From: an uncultured Actinomycetes bacterium
Lineage (GTDB): Bacteria; Actinomycetota; Actinomycetes; Mycobacteriales; Nakamurellaceae
DNA length: 64,000 nt
Assembly: GCA_937926105.1 (NCBI GenBank)
Contig: CALANS010000182.1
Span: 124,001 to 188,000 of the forward strand
Direction of reading: 5' to 3'
The position numbers were made by a program, and so were the translations under genes. Each line of letters starts with the position of its first letter. The stretch's first letter is position 1. The notes beneath the pieces were generated by a model that was not told the origin of the DNA, did not search any database, and worked only from the letters and a program-made list of their open reading frames with translations. This document shows positions 31,756 through 41,460 of the stretch, in pieces.

Positions 31756-33921
31756 TCAGGCGGTGTCGCTGGTCCGGTGGGCGCGCAGCAGCCATAGGGT
31801 CCGGCCGGGGAGGGTCATGGCGACACCCGCCGAGACCGGCGCGTCATCGGCCGGTTCGCCGGTCGGCGAGGCCGTGTCCACCACCGGGGTGTACGCCTCG
31901 CCATAGGGGGCGCCCGGCAGGGTGACGTCGGCATCCGACGGGCCGGCATGCAACACCACCAGCCAGGAGTCGTCGATCAGCGGCTCGCCGTGCGGCCCGT
32001 GCCCGCGCACGTCGTGGCCGTTGAGCCACATCAGCAGGGTGTGCCGGTTCGGGTCGAACCAGTCGGCGTCGGTCATCGGCTCGCCGGTCGGAGCGAACCA
32101 CATCAGGTCGGCAACCCCGTCGCCGCTGGCCGGCGATCGGCCGGAGAAGAACTCGCCCTGATGCAGCGCGGGCGCGTCGGCGCGGATCTGCAGCAGCCGC
32201 CGGAAGAAGGCCAGCATCGCCGGGGCCGGGTCGGCCGGGGCTTGCCCGTCACCGCTCGCAGTGTGACTCAGCGCCGCCCAATCCAGCCACACCTGCGGCG
32301 AGTCCAGGCAGTAGGCGTTGTTATTGCCGCCCTGGGTGCGCCACAACTCGTCGCCCGCACAGATCATCGGCGTTCCGGTGGCCAGCAGCAGCGTCGCCGC
32401 AAGGTTTCGCGCCTGCCGGGTGCGCACCGCCAGGATCGACGGGTCCAGCGGACGGTCGGCGGTGCCGTCGCCCTCGACACCGTAGTTGGCGCTGCGGTTG
32501 TCGTCGCTGCCGTCTGCGCCGCGCTGCCCGTTGGCCTGGTTGTGCTTGCGGGAGTAGGAGACCAGATCCCGCAGCGTGAAGCCGTCGTGGGCGGTGACGA
32601 AGTTGACCGAGGACCACGGCCGGCGCCCGTCACCGAACACATCCTCGCTGCCGGACAGCCGGTAGGCCAGGTCCCGCACGCCGGTGGCACCGCGCCAGAA
32701 GTCCCGCACCGTGCCGCGGAACCTGTCGTTCCACTCGGCCCAGGTAGACCGGAACCGGCCGAGCGCGTAGCCGTCGCCGGTGGCGTCCCACGGCTCGGCG
32801 ATGATCTTGCGCCGGCTCAGCAGTGGGTCCGCCTCGATCGCGGTCAGCAGCGCCGAGGCCGGGTCGAACGGCCCGCCGCCCGGCCGGCCGAGCACCGGCG
32901 CCAGGTCGAAGCGGAATCCGTCCACGCCCAGGTCGCCGGCCCAGTAGCGCAGCGAGTCGGTGACCAGCCGGATCACCTCAAGCGGACCGGAATTCACCGT
33001 GTTTCCGGTGCCGGTCAGGTCCCGCCCCGGCAGGTAGTAGGTGCCGGGTGACAGGCCGCGCAGCGACAGAGTGATCGGCCGATCGGGCCCGCCCTCGCAG
33101 GTGTGGTTGAACACCACGTCCAGCAGCACCTCGATGCCGGCGTCGTGCAGGGCGTCGACCATGGCCACGAACTCGTCCAGCTCCGCCCCCGGTCGGCTGG
33201 CGTAGCCGGGGTGCGGGGCGAAGTAGCCCAGGGTGGAATACCCCCAGTAGTTGGGCCGTCCGGCAGCGGCCAGCGGTGGCTCGTCCGCATGCGCGTGTAC
33301 CGGCAACAGCTCCAGGGCGGTGACGTGCAAGGCCTGCAGATGCTCGATCACGGCGGGGTGCGCCACGCCCGCGTAGCTGCCGCGGAGTTCCGGCGGGACG
33401 CCGGGGTGCGACCGAGTGAGCCCGCGCACGTGTGCCTCGTAGACGACGGTGTGTTCCCACGGGATGCTCGGGGCCGCCGACACGCTGCGCACCGGGGCGG
33501 TGACCACCCCCAACGGCACTCGTCCGCCCGTGTCGACGCCGGCCGAGGCCGCCGCGTCCAGGTCGTAGTCGGTGGTATCCACCCGTCGGGCGTACGGGTC
33601 CAGCAAGATCTTGGCGGGGTCGGTGGCCGCCACCCGGTACCCATAGCGCTGGCCCGGCCCGATGCCGGGGACGAAGGTGTGCCAGATGCCGTAGGTCAGC
33701 TCCGTCATCGCCAGCCGGCGCTCGGTGCCGAGCCGGTCCACCAGGCACAGCTGCACCGCGGAGCCCCCGTCACCGCCATCGGTGGGGTGCCCGTCGGCGA
33801 CGACGGCGAAGTTGGTGCCCTGGTCGGTGACGGTGGCGCCCAGCGGGAACGGGCTCCCCGGAAACGGGCTCGGCGACACGGCCAAGGTGGCTGCCGATGG
33901 CCGGGCCGCGGGGTGGCTCAT
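31756..33921 (-). CDS. glgX: Glycogen debranching enzyme (GlgX/TreX type)
   Basis: The 721-residue GH13_11 enzyme cleaves alpha-1,6 branches. It has a CBM48 N-domain, the block LLDVVFNHTCEGG, nucleophile Asp in GVDGFRFDLAPVLG, acid/base Glu in KIIAEPWDA, and FVTAHDGFTLRDLVSY. The conserved C-terminal segment WLNGHDVRGHGPHGEPLIDD is also diagnostic. The ATG at 33921 starts MSHPAARPS; longer starts would run into the divergent ABC gene. It acts with GlgP in chain breakdown. Confidence 0.95.
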   Translation of the reverse strand: MSHPAARPSAATLAVSPSPFPGSPFPLGATVTDQGTNFAVVADGHPTDGGDGGSAVQLCLVDRLGTERRLAMTELTYGIWHTFVPGIGPGQRYGYRVAATDPAKILLDPYARRVDTTDYDLDAAASAGVDTGGRVPLGVVTAPVRSVSAAPSIPWEHTVVYEAHVRGLTRSHPGVPPELRGSYAGVAHPAVIEHLQALHVTALELLPVHAHADEPPLAAAGRPNYWGYSTLGYFAPHPGYASRPGAELDEFVAMVDALHDAGIEVLLDVVFNHTCEGGPDRPITLSLRGLSPGTYYLPGRDLTGTGNTVNSGPLEVIRLVTDSLRYWAGDLGVDGFRFDLAPVLGRPGGGPFDPASALLTAIEADPLLSRRKIIAEPWDATGDGYALGRFRSTWAEWNDRFRGTVRDFWRGATGVRDLAYRLSGSEDVFGDGRRPWSSVNFVTAHDGFTLRDLVSYSRKHNQANGQRGADGSDDNRSANYGVEGDGTADRPLDPSILAVRTRQARNLAATLLLATGTPMICAGDELWRTQGGNNNAYCLDSPQVWLDWAALSHTASGDGQAPADPAPAMLAFFRRLLQIRADAPALHQGEFFSGRSPASGDGVADLMWFAPTGEPMTDADWFDPNRHTLLMWLNGHDVRGHGPHGEPLIDDSWLVVLHAGPSDADVTLPGAPYGEAYTPVVDTASPTGEPADDAPVSAGVAMTLPGRTLWLLRAHRTSDTA

Positions 33922-34009
33922 GGCCCGATTCTGTCGTGTCGGCGACGCCGCAGAACCGCCGCCCCGCCACGCCCCCGCGAGGTGCCGCGCCGGGGAAACG
34001 GGCATGGGA

Positions 34010-34015
34010 CACAAT
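34010..34015 (+). promoter_or_regulatory. Putative -10 box of the ABC ATPase gene
   Basis: CACAAT followed by 7 nt and a GTG at 34023. The same CACAAT-7-nt-start layout precedes trpE, which supports leaderless initiation at this GTG. Confidence 0.4.
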
Positions 34016-34022
34016 GGCCCCC

Positions 34023-34829
34023 GTGAGCATGTCGATCCGGCCCGCGCCCGACGCCGTCCTGCACCTGTGGGAGGTGACGGTGCGCCGGGGGTCGGCGGTC
34101 CTGCTGGACGCGGTGTCGCTGCAGGTGCTGGTGGACGAACGGTGGGTGATCCTGGGCCCGAACGGCGCCGGCAAGTCCACCCTGATGGCGGTGGCGTCCG
34201 CGATGCTGCATCCCACCTCCGGCAGGGCGCACGTGCTGGGGGAGCGGCTCGGCGCGGTCAACGTCGCGGATCTGCGGCCCCGGATCGGGCTGTCCACCGC
34301 AGCCCTGGCCGCCCGGGTGCCGCCCCTGGAGACGGTGCGGGACGTGGTGGTGTCGGCCGGATACGGGGTGCTGGGTCGGTGGCGAGAGACCTACGACGAG
34401 GTCGACTTCGCGCGCGCCGACGAGCTGATGGCCGCGATGGGGGTGTCCGACCTGGCCGAGCGGCGGTTCGGGGTGCTCTCGGAGGGCGAGCGCAAGCGGG
34501 TGCTGGCGGCCCGGGCGCTGATGACCGACCCGGAGATGCTGCTGCTGGACGAGCCGGCCGCCGGGCTGGATCTGGCCGGCCGGGAGGACCTGCTGGTCCG
34601 GCTGTCCGCGCTGGCGGTCGACCCGATGGCGCCGGCCACGGTGCTGGTGACCCACCACGTCGAGGAGATTCCGCCGGACTTCTCGCACGTGTTGCTGCTG
34701 CGGGACGGGCGGGTGGTGGCGGCCGGGCCCATCGAGCAGACTCTGACCGAGGAGACCCTGTCCGAGACGTTCGGCATGGCGTTGGCGCTGCAGGCCCGGC
34801 GTGGCCGGTTCTTCGCCTACGCCGGCTGA
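34023..34829 (+). CDS. ABC transporter ATP-binding protein
   Basis: The 268-residue ATPase has Walker A GPNGAGKST, signature LSEGERKRVLAARALMTDP, Walker B LLLDEPAAGLD and the switch His in LVTHHVEEIPP. It resembles ModF/YlmA-like stand-alone ATPases; no permease gene is adjacent. Starts at 34014 (ATG), 34023 (GTG) and 34029 (ATG) are all in frame; 34023 was preferred because of the -10 spacing. It lies 90 bp upstream of the enoyl-CoA hydratase gene. Confidence 0.88.
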   Translation: MSMSIRPAPDAVLHLWEVTVRRGSAVLLDAVSLQVLVDERWVILGPNGAGKSTLMAVASAMLHPTSGRAHVLGERLGAVNVADLRPRIGLSTAALAARVPPLETVRDVVVSAGYGVLGRWRETYDEVDFARADELMAAMGVSDLAERRFGVLSEGERKRVLAARALMTDPEMLLLDEPAAGLDLAGREDLLVRLSALAVDPMAPATVLVTHHVEEIPPDFSHVLLLRDGRVVAAGPIEQTLTEETLSETFGMALALQARRGRFFAYAG

Positions 34830-34918
34830 CCCGCCTGGTTCGCGCCCGGGAGATGCCTGATGCCCGCAGGGTGGGTGATCTGCCGGTCGCACGACTCCAC
34901 GACGCACGGAAGGACACC

Positions 34919-35701
34919 ATGAGCCAGACCCTGGTACACGTCGAACGGGATGGCGCCGTTGGCATCATCCGGCTGGACCGCCCACCGGTGAACGCGATCA
35001 ACTCGGTGATGCACGTCCAGCTGGAGGCCGCCGCGCACGAACTGGACGCCGACCTCGCGGTCCGCGCGGTGCTGCTGCACGGTGGGCCGAAGGCATTCGC
35101 CGGCGGGGCGGACATCAAGGAGATGGCCGAACTGGGCCCGGCCGAGATCGCGGTCTTCGGCAAGGGGCTGACCCGAGCGCTGGATGCGATCGCCCGGATG
35201 CGGGTTCCGGTGGTCGCGGCGATCACCGGGTACGCGCTGGGCGGCGGGTTCGAGTTGGCGCTGGCGGCGGACTTCCGGATCGTGGCCGAGGATGCCCGGC
35301 TCGGAGTGCCGGAGATCACCCTGGGCGTCATCCCTGGGGCGGGCGGCACCCAGCGGCTGCCACGGTTGATCGGCACCGCCGCGGCCAAGCGGATGATCTT
35401 CACCGGTCGCCCAGTGCGGGGGGCCGAGGCGGTGGCGTTGGGCATCGCCGAGGAGGCGGTGCCCGCCGAGGATGTCATCGTGCGGGCGGCGGAGTTCGCG
35501 GCGCGGCTGGCGGCCGGTCCGACGGCGGCGCTGACGGCGGCCAAGCGGTGCATCGACGACGGCATGGACACCGACCTGGCGACCGGGCTGCGCATCGAGT
35601 CGGCGGCGTTCGCATCGCTGTTCGCCACCGAGGACCAGCAGGCGGGCATGGCCAGCTTCATCGCCGATGGGCCGGGCAAGGCGACCTTCACCGGCCGCTG
35701 A
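34919..35701 (+). CDS. Enoyl-CoA hydratase/isomerase
   Basis: The 260-residue crotonase-fold protein has the oxyanion-hole segments AFAGGADIKEM and GYALGGGFELALAADFRI. The catalytic glutamates lie in the helices ending GGGFELALA and VPEITLGVIPGAGGTQRLPR. This matches hydratases of beta-oxidation (EchA8/FadB-like). GGAAGGA lies just before the ATG. The substrate chain length cannot be read from sequence. A small hairpin and a CCCCCG-rich tract follow the stop. Confidence 0.92.
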   Translation: MSQTLVHVERDGAVGIIRLDRPPVNAINSVMHVQLEAAAHELDADLAVRAVLLHGGPKAFAGGADIKEMAELGPAEIAVFGKGLTRALDAIARMRVPVVAAITGYALGGGFELALAADFRIVAEDARLGVPEITLGVIPGAGGTQRLPRLIGTAAAKRMIFTGRPVRGAEAVALGIAEEAVPAEDVIVRAAEFAARLAAGPTAALTAAKRCIDDGMDTDLATGLRIESAAFASLFATEDQQAGMASFIADGPGKATFTGR

Positions 35702-35705
35702 TCGT

Positions 35706-35724
35706 GCCCGGCCTCGAACCGGGC
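35706..35724. terminator. Hairpin after the enoyl-CoA hydratase gene
   Basis: GCCCGG (35706-35711) pairs with CCGGGC (35719-35724) with a 7-nt loop, starting 4 nt after the stop codon. A CCCCCG hexanucleotide run follows. Confidence 0.5.
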
Positions 35725-35762
35725 CCGGCCGCGCCCCCGCCCCCGCCCCCGCCTCCGTCTCC

Positions 35763-35863
35763 GCATGGATCAACTTCGCCGGCAGGCATGAACGTGGCCG
35801 ATTTGGGACGGGGGAGCGGCTGGTGGGGCGAACTTTGCGCATGCTGGGCCAGATGATCCATGC
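35763..35863. repeat. ~100-bp element with 10-bp terminal inverted repeats
   Basis: GCATGGATCA at 35763-35772 is the exact reverse complement of TGATCCATGC at 35854-35863. The inside is less G+C-rich than its flanks and non-coding, and the sequence continues partly palindromic inward (GGCATG versus CATGC). The size and terminal inverted repeats suggest a MITE- or REP-like mobile repeat lying between two plus-strand genes. Confidence 0.5.
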
Positions 35864-35879
35864 GTGATGGGGGTGCGTG

Positions 35880-37127
35880 ATGGCCTTCCGGTTCACGCTC
35901 GACGAGGTCGGTTACCTGAGCTCACCGAGCGGTGACGACGCGCTCGGGGTGGCCGCCGATCTGGCACTGGGCGGCGCGTCGCTGATTGCCGATCTGACCG
36001 TGCTGCGCCGGACGGCGGGGGAGCACGCTGGGGCGGTGGCCGAGACGGTGCGGCTGCGACGGCTGGCCGCGCAGCGCTGGGGTGGCGGGGTTTCCGGGTG
36101 GCCGTTCACCGACTGGTTGTTCACAGACACTGCGCTGCAGCAGGCACCGCCCCCACCGGTCGCCGCGCACCGCGCTCGCCGGATCGCCGCCTGGCTCGCC
36201 GAGTCGGGGCTGCCCGGCGTGCACGACGTCACCTGCTCGATCGGCGCGGACCTGGCCGCGCTGACCGGTGCGATGCTCACCGCCGGCGAGCCGGCCGACC
36301 GCCCGCCGGCCATCGGCTCCGACCTGGACCCGGTGCGACTGTCGATGGCTCGGCACAACCTGCGACGCGCCGGCCTGACCGTCCGGCTGCTGCGCGCCGA
36401 CGCCCGTACCGTCACCACCCGCGGGCTGCTGCGCTACGCCGACCCCGCACGCCGGGACATCACCGGCCGACGGATCAGCTCCGCCGACACCATCCCGCCG
36501 GTCGCCGCCCTGGACGCCGCCGACCCGGCCCACCCACCGGTGCTCCGGCTGCCCCCGGGCATCGACTACCCCGTGCTGGCACGGCCCGGCGAAATCGAGA
36601 TCGTCTCCTGGAATGGCGCGGTGCGCGAGGCCGTATCCTGGCCCGCGCCGCTGGCCACCGCGCGCCGCCGGGCGACCGTGCTGGCCGGTGACGGCATCGC
36701 CGAGCAGCTCACCGACGCGGACCCCGACGACGTCCCCGTCACCGCCCCCGGCGCCTATCTGGTCGACCCGGACCCGGCCATCGTGCGCGCGCACCTGGTG
36801 CGCCAGTACGCCTCCCGGCACCGCCTGTCCCTGCTGGATCCGCACCTGGCCTACCTGACCGGGCCGGTGCCACCGCCGGGCGTCCGGGTCTTCGAGATCA
36901 CGGACGCTGCGCCATATTCCGAGCGCACGGTGCTGGACTGGGCGCGCCGGGACGGCGTCGGCACCGTGGAGATCAAGCAGCGCGGCACCCCCGTGATCCC
37001 GGACGAGCTGCGGCGGCGGATCCGGCCGACGGGCGACACCCGGATCGCCCGCACCCTGGTGATCGCCCGGATCGGCCGGGACGCCCAGGCGTACTGGTGT
37101 CGCGCGGTCCCGCCTGCCGGGCGATGA
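35880..37127 (+). CDS. Class I SAM-dependent methyltransferase with THUMP-like C-terminus
   Basis: The 415-residue protein has a Rossmann SAM-binding region VHDVTCSIGADLAALTGA with IGSDLDPVRLSMARHNLRRAG as the acidic motif II. The C-terminal 80 residues (FEITDAAPYSERTVLDWARR and VEIKQRG) resemble the THUMP-like domain of actinobacterial methyltransferases. An RNA or small-molecule substrate is likely but unproven. The ATG at 35880 is preceded in frame by GTG at 35877; GGGGG supplies a ribosome-binding site. Confidence 0.78.
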   Translation: MAFRFTLDEVGYLSSPSGDDALGVAADLALGGASLIADLTVLRRTAGEHAGAVAETVRLRRLAAQRWGGGVSGWPFTDWLFTDTALQQAPPPPVAAHRARRIAAWLAESGLPGVHDVTCSIGADLAALTGAMLTAGEPADRPPAIGSDLDPVRLSMARHNLRRAGLTVRLLRADARTVTTRGLLRYADPARRDITGRRISSADTIPPVAALDAADPAHPPVLRLPPGIDYPVLARPGEIEIVSWNGAVREAVSWPAPLATARRRATVLAGDGIAEQLTDADPDDVPVTAPGAYLVDPDPAIVRAHLVRQYASRHRLSLLDPHLAYLTGPVPPPGVRVFEITDAAPYSERTVLDWARRDGVGTVEIKQRGTPVIPDELRRRIRPTGDTRIARTLVIARIGRDAQAYWCRAVPPAGR

Positions 37128-37151
37128 TCTTCTCCGCCTACCGTGCCTGGT

Positions 37152-38444
37152 GTGGCGAACTGGCGAGCACCGGGCGATCCGGCGACCCCGGGCCGGGGCC
37201 GCCCGCGCCCTCGGGTCAACGTGCCCGGCGTCGCGCTGGTGTCGGCATCCCACGTGATGGACGACCTGTACCAGGGCGTGGTCCCGGCGCTGCTCCCGTT
37301 CCTGGTGGCCGAGCGGCAGTACAGCTACGCGGCGATTTCCGGGATCACGCTGGCCGCGACCGTGCTGTCGTCGGTGGCGCAGCCCGCGTTCGGGGTGTGG
37401 GCAGACCGCCGGTCCCGCCGGTGGATGATCCCGGCCGGGATGCTGCTGGCCGCGGTCGGGGTATCGCTGGCCGGGGTGATGCCCAACTACTCGCTGACCT
37501 GGATCGTGGTGGCCCTGTCCGGATTGGGCATTGCCGCCTTCCACCCGGAGGCCGCCCGTGCGGCCCGGAAGGCGGCCGGCCGGAGCAACACCGCGATGAG
37601 CATCTTCGCGCTAGGCGGCAATGCCGGATACGCGCTCGGGTCACTGGTCGCCACCCCCGTGCTGTTGTGGATGGGGCTGCGCGGCACGGTGCTGCTGGTG
37701 GTGCCGGCGGTGGTGATGGCCCTGATCCTGAGTCGCACCCTCGGTCGCACGCTGGACGGTCGGGCCGGCCGCCGGATCGCCACCGAGATGCCCACCGGTC
37801 GGGATGACTGGCGCTCATTCCTCACCCTGACCGGCGTGGTGATCATCCGGTCCATCCTGTTTTTCGGCGTCACCTCGTTCATCGCGCTGTACTTCATTCG
37901 CCAGCTCGGCGCGTCGGAGGTGGTGGGTGGGGCCGCGCTGACCGTGTTCCTGGTGACCGGTGCCGTGGGCACGCTGCTGGGCGGCTGGCTGGGCGATCGG
38001 TTCAGCCCGCTGATCAGCATCCGGGCCGGGTTTGTGTTGGCTATCCCCGCCCTGGCCGCGGTGGTACTGGCCGGCTCGGTGCCACTGGCAATGCTCGCCG
38101 TGGCCGCGGCCGGCATCGCCTCCTACCTGCCGTTCTCCGTGTTCGTGCTGCTCGGCCAGGACTATCTGCCTAACCGGATCGGCACCGCCAGCGGCGTCAC
38201 GGTCGGGCTGGCCGTGTCCATCGGCGGGCTCGCCAATCCGCTGCTGGGCGCCCTGGCCGATGCGACCAGCCTGCGGCTGACGCTGGCCGTGCTGATCGCG
38301 CTGCCGGTGCTGGCGCTGGCGGTGACGGCATTCCTCCGGCTGCCCGAGCCCGGTGGCGCTGGCCGCGGCCCCGATGCCAGTGGCGCCGGCGGTGGTGCGG
38401 ACCGCCGTGTTGCCGACGGTGGGGCGCCGGACCCAGCCCAGTAG
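37152..38444 (+). CDS. MFS transporter (fosmidomycin-resistance-like)
   Basis: The 430-residue protein has 12 predicted membrane segments and the MFS loop motif [10 protein letters not shown] between TM2 and TM3. Segments [23 protein letters not shown] and [14 protein letters not shown] match the Fsr subfamily of small-molecule exporters. A TACCGT box (37139-37144) ends 7 nt before the GTG at 37152, so that start was preferred over GTG 37143. Its TAG stop is also the first three bases of the -10 box of priA. Confidence 0.85.
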   Translation: MANWRAPGDPATPGRGRPRPRVNVPGVALVSASHVMDDLYQGVVPALLPFLVAERQYSYAAISGITLAATVLSSVAQPAFGVWADRRSRRWMIPAGMLLAAVGVSLAGVMPNYSLTWIVVALSGLGIAAFHPEAARAARKAAGRSNTAMSIFALGGNAGYALGSLVATPVLLWMGLRGTVLLVVPAVVMALILSRTLGRTLDGRAGRRIATEMPTGRDDWRSFLTLTGVVIIRSILFFGVTSFIALYFIRQLGASEVVGGAALTVFLVTGAVGTLLGGWLGDRFSPLISIRAGFVLAIPALAAVVLAGSVPLAMLAVAAAGIASYLPFSVFVLLGQDYLPNRIGTASGVTVGLAVSIGGLANPLLGALADATSLRLTLAVLIALPVLALAVTAFLRLPEPGGAGRGPDASGAGGGADRRVADGGAPDPAQ

Positions 38445-38447
38445 GCT
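38442..38447 (+). promoter_or_regulatory. Putative -10 box of priA overlapping the MFS stop codon
   Basis: TAGGCT, whose TAG is the MFS stop, is followed by 8 nt and the GTG start of priA. The arrangement fits a leaderless priA transcript. Confidence 0.45.
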
Positions 38448-38455
38448 CACCGCCC

Positions 38456-39184
38456 GTGACCTTCGAACTGCTGCCCGCCGTGGACGTCGCCGATGGCCGG
38501 GCGGTGCGCCTGGTGCAGGGCCGGGTCGGTACCGAGACCAGCTATGGCTCGCCGTTGCAGGCGGCGCTGGATTTCCAGCGGGCCGGTGCCCACTGGATCC
38601 ACCTGGTGGATCTGGACGCCGCGTTCGGCCGGGGCTCCAACGCGGAACTGCTGGCCGAGGTGGTCGGCGCGCTGGAGGTGAATGTCGAGCTCTCCGGCGG
38701 CATCCGGGACGACGAGTCGCTGGCGGCGGCGCTGGCCACCGGATGCCGGCGGGTCAATATCGGCACCGCCGCGTTGGAGGACCCCGAGTGGTGCGCCTCG
38801 GCGATCGCCCGGTACGGCGAGCAGGTAGCTGTCGGGCTGGACGTGCGGGGCCACACCCTGGCGGCGCGCGGCTGGACCCGGGACGGTGGCGACCTGTTCG
38901 ACGTGCTGGCCCGGTTGGACGCGCAGGGGTGCGCCCGCTATGTCGTCACCGACGTGACCAAGGACGGCACCCTGCAGGGCCCGAACCTTGCGCTGCTGCG
39001 TCAGGTCTGCGCGGTCACCGAGGCCCCGGTGGTGGCCTCGGGGGGCGTGTCGTCGCTGGACGACCTGGTGGCGCTGGCCGGCCTGGCCGGGATCGGCGTG
39101 GAGGGCGCGATCGTCGGGAAGGCGCTGTACGCCGGGGCCTTCACCCTCGCCGAGGCGCTCGACGCCGTGGGCGGGCAGGGGTAG
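38456..39184 (+). CDS. priA: Bifunctional HisA/TrpF isomerase PriA
   Basis: The 242-residue TIM barrel has catalytic Asp10 ([10 protein letters not shown]), Arg18 in AVRLVQG, the [10 protein letters not shown] loop with the PriA-type Trp, and the second Asp in [12 protein letters not shown]. In actinobacteria PriA isomerises both ProFAR (histidine) and PRA (tryptophan), replacing TrpF. No trpF lies in the trp operon of this window, consistent with that role. hisH is not adjacent, and hisF lies 1.5 kb downstream after two unrelated genes. Confidence 0.93.
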   Translation: MTFELLPAVDVADGRAVRLVQGRVGTETSYGSPLQAALDFQRAGAHWIHLVDLDAAFGRGSNAELLAEVVGALEVNVELSGGIRDDESLAAALATGCRRVNIGTAALEDPEWCASAIARYGEQVAVGLDVRGHTLAARGWTRDGGDLFDVLARLDAQGCARYVVTDVTKDGTLQGPNLALLRQVCAVTEAPVVASGGVSSLDDLVALAGLAGIGVEGAIVGKALYAGAFTLAEALDAVGGQG

Positions 39185-39241
39185 CGGTCACGGGCGGCAC
39201 CTGACTCGAACGGCGCCCGGCGCGGAGGGCACCGGCCCGGC

Positions 39242-39258
39242 CCGCCGTTTTTCGGCGG
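39242..39258. terminator. Hairpin after priA
   Basis: CCGCCG-TTTTT-CGGCGG is a perfect 6-bp stem with a 5-T loop, 57 bp after the priA stop; flanking GGCC segments can extend it. Confidence 0.5.
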
Positions 39259-39267
39259 CCGGCATGC

Positions 39268-39295
39268 ACCAAGATCCACTTCACCTGCGCAAACG
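39268..39295 (+). repeat. Copy of the 30-bp dispersed repeat
   Basis: Contains AAGATCCACTTCACCTGCG and shares TCACCTGCGCAAACGC (39281-39296) exactly with the tandem copies at 13356-13415. It lies just after the priA hairpin. Confidence 0.45.
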
Positions 39296-39426
39296 CCGGA
39301 GCTGCTCGATCTCGACGGCGAAAAACAGCAGCGCCCTGCCCGGGTCATAGCCGCCGGTTCTGGTTGAGTGGTGGATGCCCGCACCGGGCGGGGACGCCCG
39401 GGGACTGCACCCGATGGAGGCGCACG

Positions 39427-40248
39427 ATGACCCTCCCGTTCCGCTTCGCCGTGATGACCGCGCCCTACCGCGACGGCGGCACCTGGCTGGCCGCGGCGCA
39501 TCGCGCCGAAGAACTGGGCTACGGCACGTTGATGTCGCCCGACGGTCCGCAGCTGCGCGATCCGCTCCTGGCCCTGGCGCTCGCCGCCGGTGCCACCGGC
39601 CTGCGGGTCGGAACTTTCGTGCTGGCCGGCCCGCTGCGCCCGCCCCGGCTGATGGCCTGGCAGGCGCACAGCCTGACGGCATTGACCGGCGGCCGGTTCG
39701 ACTGCGGTATCGGAGCGGGGCTGCCGGTCTTCGAGCATGCGGTGCGGGACATGGGGTTGCCGTTCGGTACGCCGGCGGAGCGCCTGGCGGCCGTCGGCGA
39801 GGCGGTGGACCGGCTGCGCGAATTGGACGGCACCGGCCAGCACACTCCGGTGCTGATGGCAGCCGGCGGGCCTCGATCTCGCGCGCTGGCTGCCGCCAAG
39901 GCCGACATCGTGACCCTTGGCGCGCCGCCGCTGCTGGGACGGGATGAGTTCGGCGCACAGGTAGCGGACCTCCGGGCCCGGGCGGGTGAGCGCGCCGACG
40001 AGATCGCGCTGGCGACGAATCTGTTCGCCATCGGAGATGAGATCCCCAGCGATGTAGCGGGTTTCGTCGGTGCCACGGCGGCCGAGCTGGCGGCCGCGAA
40101 CTCGCTGGCGATGCTGCGGGGCAGCGTGACGCAGATGTGCGACGAATTGCAGCTCCGCCGGGAGCGGTTCGGCCTGTCGTACTACCTGGTGCACGCCGGG
40201 CTGGCCGAGGCCTTCGTGCCGGTGCTGGAGCGGCTGGACGGCCAGTAA
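39427..40248 (+). CDS. LLM-class flavin-dependent oxidoreductase
   Basis: The 273-residue luciferase-like TIM barrel has AAHRAEELGYGTLMSPDG, LRVGTFVLAGPLRPP, and LTGGRFDCGIGAG followed by a helix starting HAVRDMGLPFGTPAERL, standard for F420- or FMN-dependent members. The cofactor cannot be decided from sequence, though F420 is common in actinobacteria. GGAGG sits 8 nt before the ATG at 39427. It separates priA from hisF without an evident pathway link. Confidence 0.85.
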   Translation: MTLPFRFAVMTAPYRDGGTWLAAAHRAEELGYGTLMSPDGPQLRDPLLALALAAGATGLRVGTFVLAGPLRPPRLMAWQAHSLTALTGGRFDCGIGAGLPVFEHAVRDMGLPFGTPAERLAAVGEAVDRLRELDGTGQHTPVLMAAGGPRSRALAAAKADIVTLGAPPLLGRDEFGAQVADLRARAGERADEIALATNLFAIGDEIPSDVAGFVGATAAELAAANSLAMLRGSVTQMCDELQLRRERFGLSYYLVHAGLAEAFVPVLERLDGQ

Positions 40249-40324
40249 CCGTTTGAGTGCTCGCGCTCCAGTCGGACATGGCGCTAGCGTCGATACCAGC
40301 CACATCTCGATCCGGAGGCGTGCT

Positions 40325-40504
40325 ATGCGTCGGAGCCTGCTGTGCAGACTGGGCCTGCACCATTACGTGGACTTCCCGGACCCCAACACCGAATCCGGCG
40401 GTTTGGAGAAGCAGGGCTACCGAGCCTGCACCCGCTGTCCGAAGGAGAAGGACAGCAACGCCTACGTCGCACGCCAATGGGTCGCCTGGAAGCGCATGCG
40501 TTGA
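40325..40504 (+). CDS. Small basic protein with CxxC motif
   Basis: This 59-residue protein starts MRRSLLCRLGLHHYVDF and has a CTRC pair near residue 40, plus Cys7 and a HH pair that together could bind one zinc. It is rich in Arg/Lys. A clear GGAGG lies 7 nt before the ATG, supporting translation. The LCRLGLHHY opening recalls short zinc-ribbon proteins of phage and actinobacteria. Function is unknown. Confidence 0.65.
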   Translation: MRRSLLCRLGLHHYVDFPDPNTESGGLEKQGYRACTRCPKEKDSNAYVARQWVAWKRMR

Positions 40505-40650
40505 GCGCACTCACGGTGCGGTGTGGACCATCGATGCCGATACCACCGTCACCACCGCCAGGCGTCATTGCCGGACGACGCTAGCGCACTGGCGCCGATA
40601 CCCAGTTGCCGGTGGCGCGCCGGGACCCTCTCCGCCGCGCGGCTGCACCG

Positions 40651-40656
40651 TACCCT
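40651..40656 (+). promoter_or_regulatory. Putative -10 box of hisF (leaderless)
   Basis: TACCCT, 6 nt, then the GTG of hisF at 40663, with no ribosome-binding site. Confidence 0.5.
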
Positions 40657-40662
40657 GGCACT

Positions 40663-41460
40663 GTGTCTGTAGCGATCCGCGTCATCCCCTGCCTGGACGT
40701 CTCCGAGGGCCGGGTGGTCAAGGGCGTCAACTTCGTGGATCTGCGCGACGCCGGGGACCCCGTCGAGCTGGCTGCCCGGTACGACACCGAGGGCGCGGAC
40801 GAGCTGACCTTCCTGGACATCACCGCCACCAGCGACAACCGGGAAACTGCCTACGAGATGATCCGGCGCACCGCGGAGAGCGTCTTCATCCCGTTGACCG
40901 TCGGCGGCGGCGTTCGAGCGGTCGCCGACATCGACGCGCTGCTGCGGGCCGGCGCCGACAAGGTATCGATCAACTCGGCAGCCGTCGCCCGGCCGGAATT
41001 GGTCGGCGAGGCGGCCGACCGGTTCGGATCCCAGTGCGTGGTGCTGGCGATCGATGCCCGGCGGGTCGGTGACGAGGCCATCGGGGCGTGCCCCTCCGGG
41101 TTCGAGGTCACCACGCACGGCGGACGCCGAGGCACCGGCCTGGACGCCGTGGCCTGGGCGCAACGGGCCGCCGAAGCCGGGGCGGGGGAGATCCTGCTGA
41201 CCTCGATGGATGCCGACGGCACGAAGGCGGGCTTCGATACCCAGATGATCGCCGCGGTGCGCGAGGCCGTCACCGTTCCGCTGATCGCCTCCGGTGGAGC
41301 GGGTCGGCTCGAGCACTTTCCGGCGGCGGTGGCGGCTGGCGCCGACGCCGTACTGGCCGCGTCGGTGTTCCATTTCCAGGCACTGTCGATCACAGCGGTC
41401 AAGCAGACGTTGGCCGACCATGGTTATCCGGTGCGGCAGGTGCAGGCGGCACGGTCGTGA
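40663..41460 (+). CDS. hisF: Imidazole glycerol phosphate synthase cyclase subunit
   Basis: The 265-residue TIM barrel starts with a GTG read as [13 protein letters not shown]; the first catalytic Asp is in PCLDV, with [21 protein letters not shown] and [15 protein letters not shown] for the second. HisF forms IGP and AICAR using ammonia supplied by HisH. The N-terminal sequence of the family fixes the start at 40663. Its stop overlaps the hisI start (GTGA). Confidence 0.97.
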   Translation: MSVAIRVIPCLDVSEGRVVKGVNFVDLRDAGDPVELAARYDTEGADELTFLDITATSDNRETAYEMIRRTAESVFIPLTVGGGVRAVADIDALLRAGADKVSINSAAVARPELVGEAADRFGSQCVVLAIDARRVGDEAIGACPSGFEVTTHGGRRGTGLDAVAWAQRAAEAGAGEILLTSMDADGTKAGFDTQMIAAVREAVTVPLIASGGAGRLEHFPAAVAAGADAVLAASVFHFQALSITAVKQTLADHGYPVRQVQAARS

